Origin: Amaranthus tricolor
Taxonomy: Eukaryota; Streptophyta; Magnoliopsida; Caryophyllales; Amaranthaceae
NCBI RefSeq assembly: GCF_026212465.1
Contig: NC_080052.1
Coordinates: 17,453,239 to 17,517,238, forward strand
Length of the DNA: 64,000 nt
Reading direction: 5' to 3'
Below the pieces are notes generated by a model. It ran no database searches, was not told the origin of the DNA, and saw only the letters and a list, made by a program, of their open reading frames with translations. The first letter of the stretch is position 1. Each line of letters begins with the position of its first letter. The position numbers and the translations under genes are program-made. Below are positions 12,801-26,800 of the stretch, piece by piece.

Positions 12801-14369
12801 CTCAAAATTACCTTGTCCATACTTTTGCTGTAGATAAAGTACATTCAAAAAATCTTTTGAAGCGAGTATCCTGTTTGTGATGGATACGCAATCCAACATC
12901 TACCCCACAAAAGGGGTTAAGAGCCAGGACAAGTAGTTTGGCGTTGGAATGTTAGATTGTTTGTCTTGGTTTGTAAAAATATGCTGATTATAGTAGTAGT
13001 TTTTGACTCATACATTGCGTAGATGTAGCAGTGGCAGTTTAGAATCTGAGGTAGGATATGTGTAGGATGTCTATATTGGCCCAGGCATAATTGGGTACGT
13101 TGCATCTTGGTGGAATATACGTCCTTTTTTTACATGAGTTTGTTACATGCATCATTTTAGTTTTTAAAGAAAACCATGCATCAATAGATAAGATAAGATA
13201 AGGGTGTCTAGTCTTGAAAGGGAGTCTTAGAGAGTCTTCATATAAGATTAAGAAAAAATTGACATTAATAATCTAACTTTTCACCTATTCGCTGTGAATA
13301 ATTTTATCTCTAGATTATTTTTTAATAAATGAACATTTGCCCTTACTTTGCTATAATAGGGTATGTCGATAGCAAGAATAAAGGTTGAATTATTATAAAA
13401 TAAAATGTTATGCTGATAGCAAATTTAGGGAAGACCAAATGTTGAATTATTAAAAAATAATTCAAAAGGTATAATTATTCAAAAGGTACGGGTGAAAGAT
13501 TGAAATATTTATATAATTTTTTCCTAAGATTCATAAATTCAAAATTCTTGAATGAAGTCTATGAAATTAAAATTGAGATTGAGAGGCACTTATCTTCATA
13601 AAATTTTATTTTTAGAGTATGGAGTGCATTTGGGGTAAAATGTAAAATCAGGATCTGATATGATAAAGTATGAAGATTGTGGTGGTTTGAAAATTGAGTT
13701 TCAAAAGTTCATGCACAAGAAAATCTTCAGGAGTTCATGCAATAGAAAACCATAGTTGCTAAGAGAGTAAGATCTTCCTCTCAAGGGAGTTCTCCAAAAG
13801 ACTAGGGATTAGTTGAATGATTAGTACTTCTTGGTCTCTTGGCTTTTGCGCTATTTGCGTAAAATGTTCTTATATAAAATGGTTAAAAAGGGCAAGTTAT
13901 ATAAACTAGTAAGTTTTATATATTAAACAAGTTCAAATTCTTGAAAATGTGGGAAGGTTTAGTTTGCATGAAGATTCAAATTATAGATTTTAAGTTTTTA
14001 TTTATTTATACTATAACCACTAAAGTTGATCTGATTTTGTAATACATAATCAACTTTTACATTATATTATAAATAAATTAGTCAGGGGTCACAAATACTA
14101 TAGGTCAAATGTGTAATATGGCCGGACATGCTTTTTTTACTTTTTTTTTTGCAAATTCCAATATAATGTTATCTGTCACATGACATTCATTGTGGTTTTC
14201 TACAATATATTAAAAAATTAATATTTAAAAATATACATTCAGACGTTATTAAAATTTAACTGCAAAGGAGAATGGTGGCTGTATCATATAGCATACTACA
14301 TATATCATAACAAGAAAAAACAATTTGAATACGTGTTGATTTCTTAATAAAAAATTATCTATTTTAAGC
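9896..14369. other. intergenic, mostly unannotated
   Basis: No protein-coding gene is supported. A 19-bp motif (TTTTCTATTAAYGTGYCT) occurs three times in tandem at 10124-10182. 10690-12720 is less AT-rich than its surroundings, with plausible splice-like sites (CTGCAG|GG at 10692, AAAG|GTAAG near 12715), so it could hold untranslated exons or a non-coding transcript. 13160-14369 is AT-rich with nothing recognised. Confidence 0.35.
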
Positions 14370-14374
14370 ATAAA

Positions 14375-15685
14375 ATTAAGGAAATTCCACGTGGTAATAT
14401 TAAACTTTTATAAAATGCCAGTGGTAGTACTTTATAAGATTCTTCTAGATAGTAGCATTCACTTTATGTCTTATCTAATTGTCGTATCATTTTCCATTAA
14501 ATTTTTGTCAAATTCCATCTAATTTACCAATTTGATGTTTCGACCCTTAATAACTGTGGGTTAATTGTCTTTATAATTTTTCGTAAACCATTTTTATGCT
14601 CTTAAATGTCAATTTACCAGTATGACATTTAATTCACCATTTAATTTATCAACGCTTTCAAATAATGTAACAATTTTGTTTTCATTTAAATTGTTAAAAT
14701 TTTGACAAAAGGTGCTTTAAGTACTATTACATAAGTCATAATGTTCACTTAATGTACTTACTAGGATTATAAAGTTCAAAATGTGCATTTCAAGCACTAA
14801 TACATATAGTGTTGAACAAAGTACTAAACCGCAAACCAAATTGCACCTAACCGTAATTTTAATATTTGGTCTGGCCTATAGTCTAAACGGTCTAGTTTGA
14901 TTTTTCAAAAAATATTATAGTTTACTGTCTGGTCTCGATTTTTTTTTTCAGACCAGACCAGAGCGCAAACCGTACTATGATCAAAAATCATAATTATTTT
15001 AAAAAAGAAATATGTTGCTACCAAGATATTTTGAGATTTATTTATTTTTATTTAATAATATATACTTGAATAATGTTAATGCAATCAACTAATTATAAAT
15101 ATTATATTATGTGATTGTAGGTATGAAATATTTGTATAAATACATATATTAAATTTGTGAAAAATATTAAAATAAAAAATCATAGACCAAACTGTTGTAG
15201 AACGGCTTGGTCCGATCCATCTGGTGATTTAAACAGTCCGGTCTGGTCTAGAAAATTTCCATATCGGAATTTTTGGTACGGTTTGATTTTAGTGTCAGAC
15301 AGACTAAACTGGACCGTGTACACCCCTAAATAAATATGTACTTAACTAGGGTAAATCATAAGGACAAAAATTTGAATGAAAACAAAATTGTTACAACATT
15401 TGAGAACATTGATGAATAAAACGTCAAAATGGTGAATTAAACATTTGTGAGTATAAAAATTATTTATGACAAATTATAAAGACAACAAGCAACACTTAAT
15501 AAGGGTAGAAATGTCAAAATGGTGAATTAGACATAAATTGACAAGAATTTAGCGGAAAGTGCTACGGCAGTTAAATAAGGCATAAATTGGATGCTACAAT
15601 GTGGAAAAATTTTACAAAAATGCTATCACTAGCATTTCATAAAAGTTCGATATTAACATGTAGAATTTTCCTAAAATTAAAAATT
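14375..15685. mobile_element. foldback-like element with long inverted arms
   Basis: Left arm about 14375-14760; right arm about 15355-15685. Reverse-complemented, the right arm runs alongside the left one: both contain GGAAATTC/GGAAAATTC, then TTAATAT..AACTTTTAT.AAATGC.AGTG, later TGTCTTTATAATTT, then AATTCACCATTT, then TAACAATTTTGTTTTCATT. The arms are diverged with small gaps. The centre is occupied by another repeat (14815-15345). No transposase is encoded. Long arms with little internal sequence suggest a non-autonomous MULE or foldback element; target duplications could not be assigned. Confidence 0.6.
14815..15345. mobile_element. nested non-autonomous element (hAT-like ends)
   Basis: Sits between the arms of the 14375-15685 element. 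It is rich in AAACCG / CGGTCTGGTC words on both strands, and its right end reads ACACCCCTA, a common end of non-autonomous hAT-like repeats. The same style is seen at 32215-32930. The left boundary is uncertain and no reliable 8-bp duplication was found. Confidence 0.4.
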
Positions 15686-15994
15686 AAAAGTTAGGCTTAT
15701 GAATTTATGATTAGAATGAGAATTGTTATTTACCTAATAATCTAAAGATGACATTAAATAATTTAGACATTAAAAAAAGTTTGATATACTGATAATTAAC
15801 TCGTAAACTTAATTGACAATCTGTAGGAATTAAATTAACTAGTATATTAAACATCTACAAAGTTATTTTTTAATAATTGAGATATACTATGAAGTATAAT
15901 ACTATTTGGTCCAATTAAATATAATCTTGATATTTTTAAAAATAATATTTTGTGATACCATTTGAAAACAGAAACATTTGACTCATCACAGATT

Positions 15995-16130
15995 GTTGTG
16001 AGAGACCGTCTCTCCGAGAGACGTATTAGATATATGGGCTAAATAATCTAATTAACACAAATTAAAGTGAAAATAAAAATGTGAACTTTTTGTTTTAAGG
16101 TTGTTTCTTCGAGAGACGGTCTTTCACAAG
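15995..16130. mobile_element. small MITE with GAGACGGTCTC-type ends
   Basis: About 136 bp. The left end reads GTTGTGAGAGACCGTCTCTC; the right end, reverse-complemented, reads CTTGTGAAAGACCGTCTCTC. They agree at 18 of 20 positions. The interior is AT-rich and non-coding. The same GAGACGGTCTC word recurs at 652, 28563 and 29395, so it belongs to a dispersed family. Superfamily not determined. Confidence 0.65.
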
Positions 16131-17462
16131 AATAGCTGTTGACCCATTAGGTTAATCAAAATCGAAAACGACAAAACTTTAAAATAGTTGATTTACATTT
16201 TACCATATTTAAAAATAATCCTAACAAAAATGACTTCACCGGAAAGGTCTTCTCTCTTACTAATAACAGAGTAGTATTAAAATGCCGGGAATTTATTTTT
16301 TCTGTTTCCTTTCCCACTCCCGTTTATTTCCTGCAATATATACAATTAGCAAGTTGAGACTATATAATTAATATATCTTTTAAATTATATGTGATTAATT
16401 TAATAGACTAAATGTAAATGGGCATGCTTAATAGTGATAATCTCATTTAAGAATTTGTGATTTCAATTTGACAAGATAAAGCTGCTAGTATGACTAATGA
16501 GGAATTAACATATATACTAACTTGAGTCGAACCGACATTAATTCGCAACCGAAACGCCAGTTTGAAGTGACCCATAACTAAAGTTAACCTGCCAATCAGT
16601 TATTCGAAAATGACCGATTATGATTCAATATTTTGGTAATTGAACCCGATCATCAACCTTCCAAGATGAAATCAAACTTATATGTTGATCGACCTATAGA
16701 TAAACAAAATTTCAATGACAATACTTGAATCAACATTGGACAAATACTACTAGCATTTTTAGCAATTTTTTTAAATTGCAACAAATTTTCACTTCAATTA
16801 AGATTAGATGAAACTTATTCTTAACACATAAATAAACTCACCATTGCTTATATTCTAAATTCATGTTTCACAAAGCTATAATGAGAAAAGTGACACTAGC
16901 TAATAGTATTACAAACTAAAATACATCTAATTGAACTCAATTGGAACTCAAAATTCAATTGTATTGAAATCGGCCTCAATCAATATTTTTATCACTTACA
17001 GCTGAATTCATACAAATCAAAGTTAATAAGTGATCAAATTTTATTAGAATTGAAATAAAGCCCCTACCCAAGATCATCGGACCTGAAAACACATCGAACT
17101 CATCATATACTCAATTCAATACAACATCAACCCGCCCCAATATTTACCGAACCATTTCATGGCTTATGCGTACTTAACAGATCCTAAACCGATTCAACAC
17201 GACTTGATTTGTAACTTAACAATATACAAACCAAACATGACTCAAAAGGAACTGTAAGTTAACTGAGTGAAAATATTAATTGATTTGATACTGACTCAAA
17301 TTTCACCCCAACTGATTTATACCCATACGAAACCGATTTGAACGCCCAATTGGACACCTAGATATATGAGTAAATGAGAATTAAGTTTTATCTCAGTTAA
17401 AGTGTAAGTGTTATTTTCCTAATAAGATCATAAATTTAATTCTCACCTAACTTTTTTCAATC
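16131..17462. other. intergenic with repeat-like words
   Basis: 16520-17370 contains many ACCGAT / AACCGA / CGATTTGA words on both strands and ends near CCAATTGGACACCTAG, resembling the degraded hAT-like repeats elsewhere in the window. No coding potential is seen. Confidence 0.3.
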
Positions 17463-17690
17463 CTAAGCCTACCCTATAATTCCAATAAAACGTGTTTTAC
17501 TTTATAATTTCTCAGCGGTATTAATGTCACTCCTTCAAATGGGTAAAAATGAAGATGAGTTTTGTAAATAAAAAGAAATCTAAACCTACCGTATAATCCC
17601 AATAAACGTATCTTTATAACACTTCTCAATGGTATCAATGTTACTCCATCAAATGGGTAATAAATGACTCTAATTAAAAAGAAATCTTGA
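17463..17690. repeat. two-copy tandem duplication of about 115 bp
   Basis: Copy 1 is about 17463-17579 and copy 2 about 17580-17690. Both contain, in order, CCTACC.TATAAT.CCAATAAA, then TTTATAA...TTCTCA..GGTAT.AATGT.ACTCC, then TCAAATGGGTAA, then AAAAAGAAATCT. Divergence is moderate, so the duplication is not recent. It lies just 3' of the minus-strand methyltransferase gene. Confidence 0.7.
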
Positions 17691-17894
17691 AGGACAAGCA
17701 CAAGCCTTATGTTATGCCATTTTTGACATCATATTTCAAGTACGAATTGGACAATTTTTACACATCGTGTATAACCAGCAAATAATCTGTAATTTGGCAC
17801 CAACAAAAACCTTGTAGTTGTTGGCTGCCGATATAATTACAAGGATATGAACCCCAAAACATAGAGTTAGTCTGACCGTTGCCTTTCGCTTTTT

Positions 17895-20800
17895 TCATTT
17901 ACGGAAAACTAAAACAGGTCTATTGAAACCCAATGTTGCACCTGATACACTTGTAGTTGCTTGTTCCACTGTTCTGAATCCAATCTGCAACGTCGAGGAG
18001 AAAATTATTATAGCATTTAACATAACGATCAATATTTCCACACTAAATTAAGCGACTTCCACTTGTGGAGGGGTCGGATTCACATAGTTTTTACTCTTGT
18101 AAAAACAAAGAAGTTGTGTTCAACCAGCTATCCACGTAAAAAAACGTACATATTCTTTAACAAATCATTTTATTATAGTTCATTAAAATTCGAAACCAAA
18201 AACTACAAATCTTATGCTTGATTGAGAGGATGGACACTAATGCTATGTTTGGGTAATGAAAGGAGAGGAAATTGAGAGATACCATTTTCCTTCAGTTGTA
18301 TACCAAAAGAGGAAGGGAAGGGAAGGAAATAGAAGTAAGGGTGTTAAAAATAAACCCGATGACTCGATATTCACCCGACCTTGTAATTGAATCCGATTTG
18401 ACCCAACAAAAATGGATTTACAATTATGTAAAAATAATTGTGCACACAACCCGATTTTGAACCGACCCCAAACACTTAATCCGAAATCAATCCAATGACT
18501 CGAATGAACACCTCTAAACAGAAGAAAGAGGATTGTAGGGACGAACCCTTTAAATTTTTACTAATCAAATCTTTCCAATATTGGAAAGATTCATAAGTAA
18601 TACACAACATTCTCTTCCCTTCCGTTCCCTTTCTCTCTTTTTACTTTCCTTCCTATAACGTTATCCAAACATAGTGTATACGTATTGGTGGGTTATATAA
18701 GAAAAAAAAAAGAGAAATTATTAGAAACAGAACCACAAATTGAGAATTAGTTGAATACCTTGTCAAGAAGTATTTCCTGGAACAAATCAGGTGTATATAC
18801 AATGTAGTTGTAATTCATCTGTGTTGTCTGCAACAAAAAAGTGGTTAGGTTAATGTAACAGCACTCTGCGTAACAGAATAGTTGCCAAGATATGAAAAAA
18901 AAGTTTTAAGAATAACTCAAAAAGTTTGAAAGCCTATAGTATATAGTCATAACTAATAACCCAACATGAGTAGGTACACCTGATATGTTTGGTACTACAT
19001 ACCAAGATAATAAAGTCGCTCCCGAAGATGATCAAAGCTAAAAATATTACCAAAAATTGCAAGATAACAACACTACAACATAGATTTAGACATTTTACTT
19101 GTAAAGGATGACTAAGGAGTGCTATGTTAAAGACTATATCATGAACTGAAAAGAAGATTGTTTATGTGATATGTGCTCTGTAAATGATAGTCATGTTAAA
19201 CAGTAAGATCCAACAAAAATGGATTTCAGAATACAAAAAACGTTTTGACTTAACATACAAAAGCGAGTTTAGCCGTCAATGATATATGAATTGTTAAAAA
19301 GGATGATAAGAAAGAAAAATGAGCCACCTCAGTTGTAAGTCTATTCTTGTAATAAGACTCCCACGGCTGAGGCTCCAAGATAAGAAAGCCACCCTGTCGA
19401 AAAAGAGTTTCATGCAATGTTATTTATGTGTCAACTTAGCATTTGTCAATACAACAAGCACCAATTCAGACTTTTACTTGACAGAAATCATTAGGATACA
19501 AAGCACAAACACATACCGGATGTAGAAGTCTCCAAAATTTAGCAAATAACGATATCAGTCCTTCATCGCCCCAGTTCAAGTGAACCCATTTTGTCATACT
19601 CAAACTGCGAATCCATCCGATGAAAGATTTAATCAATTCTACAAGAGCATGACAAAACAAAATATAGAAGCAGTAATAAAAATCCTTTTTCTACATTGTT
19701 CTTGTGTGTTTAATTATTTTTAATGCATTTGTCACATCCATCTCACATTATCCACATCATTTATCATTGACCTTCAAGGAAAGTGAAGGGAAAACTATAG
19801 CACGTAACAATAATAGCATATAGATGTGGTTTTTCCAAGGGAGAGATAAGAAGAGGAATATTAATCAAATTGTATGATAAGCTACTCCAAATTTGGGATT
19901 ATCCCTAAACCCAATGTAGTTTTTTCTACTTTCACTCGTACCCCACCAACATTGAATGAGACTCAACGGGGCTCATGACTCATGAGACTGGAGGGAGGAG
20001 AGCAACACCTCATATCAAATAAGCAATGAAGTTTTTTCAAAACTACACTAAACAATTAGAATAATACTTAGAGCATAGTATTTATAACTTACCAAACAAT
20101 GGTATCATAGTGTTTGAGTGGAAGTGCTTGCCAACTAGTTACAAAATTTTCACACCGGAAAGACACAATGTCAACAAGATTCCTTTCTGTAGAGGATGTA
20201 TCAGTCTCGTCATTTTTTGGACTAGAGGAATAAGTTTCAATACATTCCAATACATGCATACCCTTAACAACCTTTGACTCAGAGACCACAGTACTTGTGT
20301 TCCCAGCCTTCTCTTTTGTCTTCTGTTTTCTTGCAATTTTATTAAGGCACCACCAAGCATCATTAATCCGGTCTGCAAGATACACATATTATAAACACAA
20401 AAAATTTGCAAATTTCAAATTTTAAGAATTTTCAGTCGACTTTTTTCATTTAGTCCGATTGATAAACCTTGATGAATTAATGCTTATAAATTGATCATGC
20501 CATTAGGTACTTTGAGAGAGTATATAAGGAGATCCAGTAAATCTTGTTCACTAATACCATCACCACCACAAAACACATGTATTTTTCTCCAAAAACCATT
20601 AAATAAGACCTCAAAAGAAAACTTCGAAGGATTACAATTAAAATTTGTCCACTAACCCAACCACTAGGCCCAAATGCACTAAGATAAGACAATGGGGGAA
20701 CCAAAATACACAAAATGAAAAGAGAAGCAACGCCACAGCCAGCTACCAAGTAATGCATGCAAGACGTGAAAAATGGGAATGAGAATGATAAAAAATCTTA

Positions 20801-23800
20801 GCGTCATGTAAATTTTTCTCCCAAATCCATTTCTTCGTTAAATGGAAATCCTATTAATTCAATAAATAAAGTACACAAAATTAATACAATTAAAGGAAAT
20901 TACGTAGTATTGTCCGATTCATGAGGATATACAGAAATATTCTTAATGGAAAAATTAACAGTAGAACGAAAAGATTGCATCATTTTTTCGGAAATTTCTA
21001 TCAATTTGATATGTTTTTTCGAAAAGAACTAAGCCTTCCCTTTATTATTGAGTGTTAAGCCTATATCTAAGTGTTGATATATTATATGCAAATTCAAAAT
21101 AAAAGGAAAGTGAAAAGGAAAGTGAAAAAGGGAGGGAAAATATCTTTCTAGAGAGGATGGATGAGATTTATGTTACTTTGAACTCTTCATTTTATCTAAA
21201 GTACCAGCATCACATTCCCAAAACGTGTAGTACAACACTAATGTGATTTACTTTGAGCCTAAAATATGGCCTTCTCCCGTTAAAAAAGGTAAGCAATGCA
21301 AACACAAGGTCACAATATTCAAATCAAAGGCTAATGGGCACTTATCTCATCCAAATTCTAGTTCTATTATGAGTCCTAAAGTCCTATAAACCACAAAAGA
21401 GTGTAAAAGGAAAAAAACATGACTACTTTGGACGATTTTGAGTGTCTTAAATAGACATAAATTATCACATATAAACATGCTTACCATGGACAGCTATGAT
21501 AATAGTATAGTCATACATAAAATTACTAAGGTAATGCATTAAGAGAAGAACTAGCAACCATGCCCCATAGTGCAAAAATAAGGTCGCAACGCATGGCATC
21601 GACCATGTTGTAAAGGTTTCCAAATAATCGAACTAATATTTTATGTGTTGTAATTTACAACACAAAAAATATTAGTTCGATTTTTGGGTTGTTTTGAGGG
21701 ATACCTCATGCTTTTAAACAATGCATGGAGTTATAATAGCCGCATCAATCTGGTATCGCATCACTAAGTCATTGCCATTATTGCATTATTCAACCAACTA
21801 TGCCATGCACTCATTCAAGATGCCAAAATCTTTGAGGTACTCAAAAGATGCAATCGGAGAGGGGGAAGGTGTAGATTTGAAAAGATTATGTCTATTAACT
21901 TTATTAGTAACAAAATCTCCTCAAAGGGGGAATATTCAAAATATATAGATATTTTTTTGTACCTTCCCTCCCCTTCTCTTTTGAACACAGAAGGGAGACT
22001 TAACTCGTTATTCCTTCCCCTTCCCTCTCTTTCACTTTTGTTTCTTCACGTTCCCTCCTAACTTATTATCTAGACTAGAGATGGTGTAATAAGCTTGTCT
22101 TGTGATTGTTCATTAGGTTTTATCCTTTTACATTCAATCCATTTCCTAGGAAAAAAAAAAAAAATCACATGCTGAATTCTTAATCAAAACCAAGACATCT
22201 CGGACCCATTTATTTTTAATACACATACTCGGACTCAGTTCCTTAGGGTCAGACCCGAACCTAGATGGGTCTGGGTCGAACTTGGACCTAGATGGGTCTA
22301 GAGTCTTGAATAAGTCTTAATTTGATTATTCATACTTGCATTTTTATACATTTTAAAGGTTTCAATAATAATACTTAAAAAGGTCTATAGGTAATATATA
22401 AATCTAAATTGAATCCCAATAAACAGAAATAGGTTTTAAATGAATTTAAAATTGACGTTGGATTGTGTGATAGGTCATATCTATAACGGATCTAGATCTT
22501 TAACGGGTCATGAAAAAAGGGTTTGGGTCAGGTCTAGTCTGAAGACCCTAAACCTAGAGCCATTTGTTTTTTGACCCGAAACCAAACTTGAATTCACTGG
22601 GTCAAAAAAATCAGATCTAGACCCTAAAAATAGGGGCGAGTCTGATAGGGTCTTGCATAACCATACCTAGTTGAAAATCCAAATCCATATCACTAAGTCT
22701 AGCGATTGGAAACTTACCATGTTGAAAATGAAACCAAAGTCCAAGTACTCTATAAGATAATGTATATAAATATTATGGCCAAGTCATTAGAGAGCTTTAT
22801 GAATGCCATCACATAAATCATTTAGCTTGAACACTATAAAAGGTACAAAATGATAGTCAAGTTGCAAAATATCAATGATCAAAGCTTGAGAAAAGCAAGC
22901 AAACTATCCAAATTACATGTTAGCTGAAAAGTTAGAATCACACACTGAGGAAAAGACCAGGACAAAACCAGAAATTTTATTAAAGTGGGAAAAAGTTATG
23001 GTCTTTTCAAGAGGGGAGAAATTTCAAAATTTTTGAATTTCAAAAATTTAACAATCCCTAAAGAAATACTCCCTCTGATCTTTTTTGTTCTTCTTATTTA
23101 GAATATGGGAAGGAACTGAGAAAAGTAATAATGAGTGGTAAAATTCCAATTAAGAATAATTATTGATTTGATTAAGTGATGATTATTGTTGTTTGAAATC
23201 ATAAAAATGGGTAAATGAGTTTGATAAAAACAAGGAAATAGTTTTAATGAAGAGAAGGGTACCATCAATACAAAAGAATCAAGTAAATTTTGGAAGTTAA
23301 AAAAGTATATATGTGATGAATTTTTAGTAATATGTGTTATGTTAATTTTGTCCCAAAAGATATCCCAAGATGAAAGAGACAACCCAAAACGAAAAATGTT
23401 GCTAAATGAGAGGGACAAAAGGAATAGATGACAATACATAATAGTCCGTGAACAAGTTAAGAGAACACAAAAGTACCTTGTCTACCAACCAAATTATGTG
23501 TTTAAAGTCAACATGTCAATACATGCCTCCACACTTGTAGAAATATGAATTGTCGTCAAAAGATGCAAGCAAAGTTTTCTTGTGCTAAGATCTACAAGTG
23601 AAAGTGTAATATACATATTATCATCATGTGTTCTTTAAACCTAGTTTATACGTATACTTACCACTTACCAGAGAATAATGCGACAATTAAAAGTAAGAAT
23701 CATAAATAGGTGAGATAACCAAATTGGAATCATAAGAGACTTACTATGATCAATATCAATGCCAAGGATGGTCCTACAACCAAATTTCTTCGCTGCAAAA

Positions 23801-26800
23801 CAAATTGACATTTACAGAAATCTAAAGAGAAAATATTCACATGAAACTGAAAACCTAAATGCATTGAGATATACCAATATTAATGGTTATCAATCCACTG
23901 TTACATCCAATGTCAAGACAATCTTTGCCTTCAAACCATTCCTCTTTGAATACTTTAAAACGAGGATCTTCCTCAACGTTGTGACCAACCTGATTCATCA
24001 TTAAATCTCAACTAAGAAATCTTAAAACAACAATAACCATAGTTACTCGAAACTGAAAACTTCCCACCAAATATTGTATTGAAACCTTCGTTTTTGAATT
24101 TCGAAATTAAGGTTTCCGAAAGTTCATTCCCAAATGTTTTTTTCTCAAGCCCAAAACCATATATAATACCATAAGCCCTTCTTTTCTTTTCTATTCTTTC
24201 CTTGTCTTATTTTTTTAGTTATTTTCTTTTCTTAACTTTTTTACTCATTTTTTTGGTAAAATAAATTTGCATTTCTAGTCGTTAAATAAAAAAAATGGAA
24301 CTAAAATGAAACTTTCCAAAGTCATAGCATTGAATAATGTCTTCATTTGGAAATCATAGCAATGAGCTATACCGATATTAATGTTTATCAATTCAATGTA
24401 GCATCCAATAGCCAAATAATAAAACATACAAATTCTATATACTATTAAGCTAAAATTCTCCAAACTCATCTAGTAATAATATTATACATACAAGTATGGA
24501 AATCACGCTTGAAATAACTAGACATCCTTATTTGAATTACATTAAGGTTTTGCTTGTATTGAAAATAAATATTTACGGGAAAAATAAAAGTTAAACTATG
24601 AAAACTAAGCTATTAGAGGATAGAATAAGAGAATATTATTGTTGTTAAGGGTTAGAAATGATTGTAACGTGATGGAGAAAGTTGAATGGAGGAATTAATA
24701 CCTTTATTTGGGGGGGTAAATATTTTTTTGTGGCGTATCTTCTTTCCAGAACCGTGTGCTACTGTTGTTCAATGAGGTAAGACAGAAGCAGATCAGTTAT
24801 AGAAAAATTAATAGAGAAGAGAATTAAAAGATATAATGCTTGTATTAGAGAGTAGATTACTCCTAAAGCTTGAGTTGCGAGACATGAAAGACCAGATGAA
24901 TTTGCTTATGTCTGGCAGCTGCAATTTGTAATCTATGGCTCCCACATTTTCAATCACTTAGAATGGTCCATAGAACTGTGCAACCAATTTATCACATGGT
25001 CTGCGAGCTAACGATTGTTGCTAATAAGGTTGGAACTTCAAAAACACCAAGATTTTGCCCATTTTTGCAACTTCAAAAATATCCGTTCTCTTCTTGTTTG
25101 CCCATTTTTTCATTCAATGTTGGGCACGCAGCAAATAAAAACGTAAATCATGCAAAATTGCATCCCGCTCTTTGAGCCATTGTTCAAGGCTGTCAACGAG
25201 TGGCATTATAACCCAAACGCACAAAAGAGGGAGGAGATTGGCTATAGAGAGCAGTAAAGGGAGGCATCCTAATGGACATACGCAGAGCTGTACTTCGTAA
25301 TAGGGTTGTGCCTTGCAAACGGAACAACTCGGACCAAAAAGTATTCATCAAGATTTTGTCCCTATCTGAAACAATCAATGATGGAAATTCGTGAAGGCGT
25401 ACAATTTTGCGTATGAACAATGATGCCATTGACTGTCTTGTGAAAGGATGTTTAAGACCAAGAAAATGAACATACTTGGACAGCCGATCAGCCTCCACCA
25501 AAACCGTATCATACCCTCCCGATCTTGGCAAGGCTTCTACAAAATCCATGGTGAGATCTTCCCAAATGTGTTCCGATATTGGCAATGGTTGTAAAACACA
25601 CGCCAGTTGTTTATGAGACGCTTTTGTTGCTGACAAATGATGCACTGCCGCACAAATTGCGTGAGCGATTTCCGTATTCCTTCCCAAAACCAATCCTCAG
25701 CTAAACAGAGATATGTTTTATAATAGCCATTATGCCCACCACTAGCAGTCGTGTGATATTCATGCAATAATTTATCTATCACCGTCGAGGTACGAGGAAT
25801 AGCCATGTGGCCTTTGTACAAAAGATGGTCATGACGCAGTGTATACCGCAATCTCGCCCCCTTATTCTATTATGTCCTTTCTAATTCTGCCCAAGGTAGC
25901 ATCCTTATTCCCCTCCTCCCGTAGAAACTCCCAATCAACCCAACTACTTATTACCAAGGACTGCAAAAGTACCTCAGTAAGTGTCGGATGTCTTGAAAAA
26001 GCATTTGTCGCGTTATTGGTGATCCCTAGCCTGAATTAAATCTCAGTCATGCCCCATTAGCTTTGTTGCCCATTTCTGATATTGACCTCTTATCTCCCTT
26101 TGATCAAGAATGAATCGCAAGCTTTTTTGATATGTCCGAACATAAAATGTCGTTTGATTAAAGAATGTCGCCATTTCTAGATTGCTAAAATTATCGCCAT
26201 CAACTCTTTATCATAGATGGTTTACTGAAATAAGAAATAGGGTGCTTATTTTGTGAAAGAACTGCACCTAATCCCTTCCACGGGGCATCCACCTTAACCA
26301 CAAACTGTAAAGAAAAATCTAGAATAGCTAAGAGCATCAACAGCTTGAGCTCCTGACCAACCAAAACAATCCTTTTTCAATTGATGAATCAAAGAGGCTG
26401 CCACTTGTGTGTACTTATGAAGAAACCGTCGACAGAGCCATGTATGCAAGATCGTGAATCGAAGGGTTTATGTTTTTGATGTGACGAAAAATGGAAAATC
26501 GGCCATTTTGCAAGAAAAAAGAAATAAGAGAAGAGAAATAAATGATAGAATGCTTGTATTAGAGAGTGGATTACTCCCTAGAGCTCTTCCAAGTGGCTCT
26601 ATTACTCCAATTGCTTACACCAATTCTTATTACAAGCGTAACCTACAAATGCCTCCCTTTCCCCTTATATAGGTATTCTAAGGAAGATTATTCTAAAAAA
26701 TACCCAACTCATCAATATAACAAAACAACCGGCTATACTAAGTAATATACAACATTATTCTAATCATTCTTTCTTCTTAAATAGGCATACTTAATTGTCG

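Noticed and set aside
23068..23440. Possible Stowaway-like element (ACTCCCTCTG start)
   Set aside because: The left edge resembles a Stowaway end, but no matching inverted end or TA-flanked partner could be found on the right.
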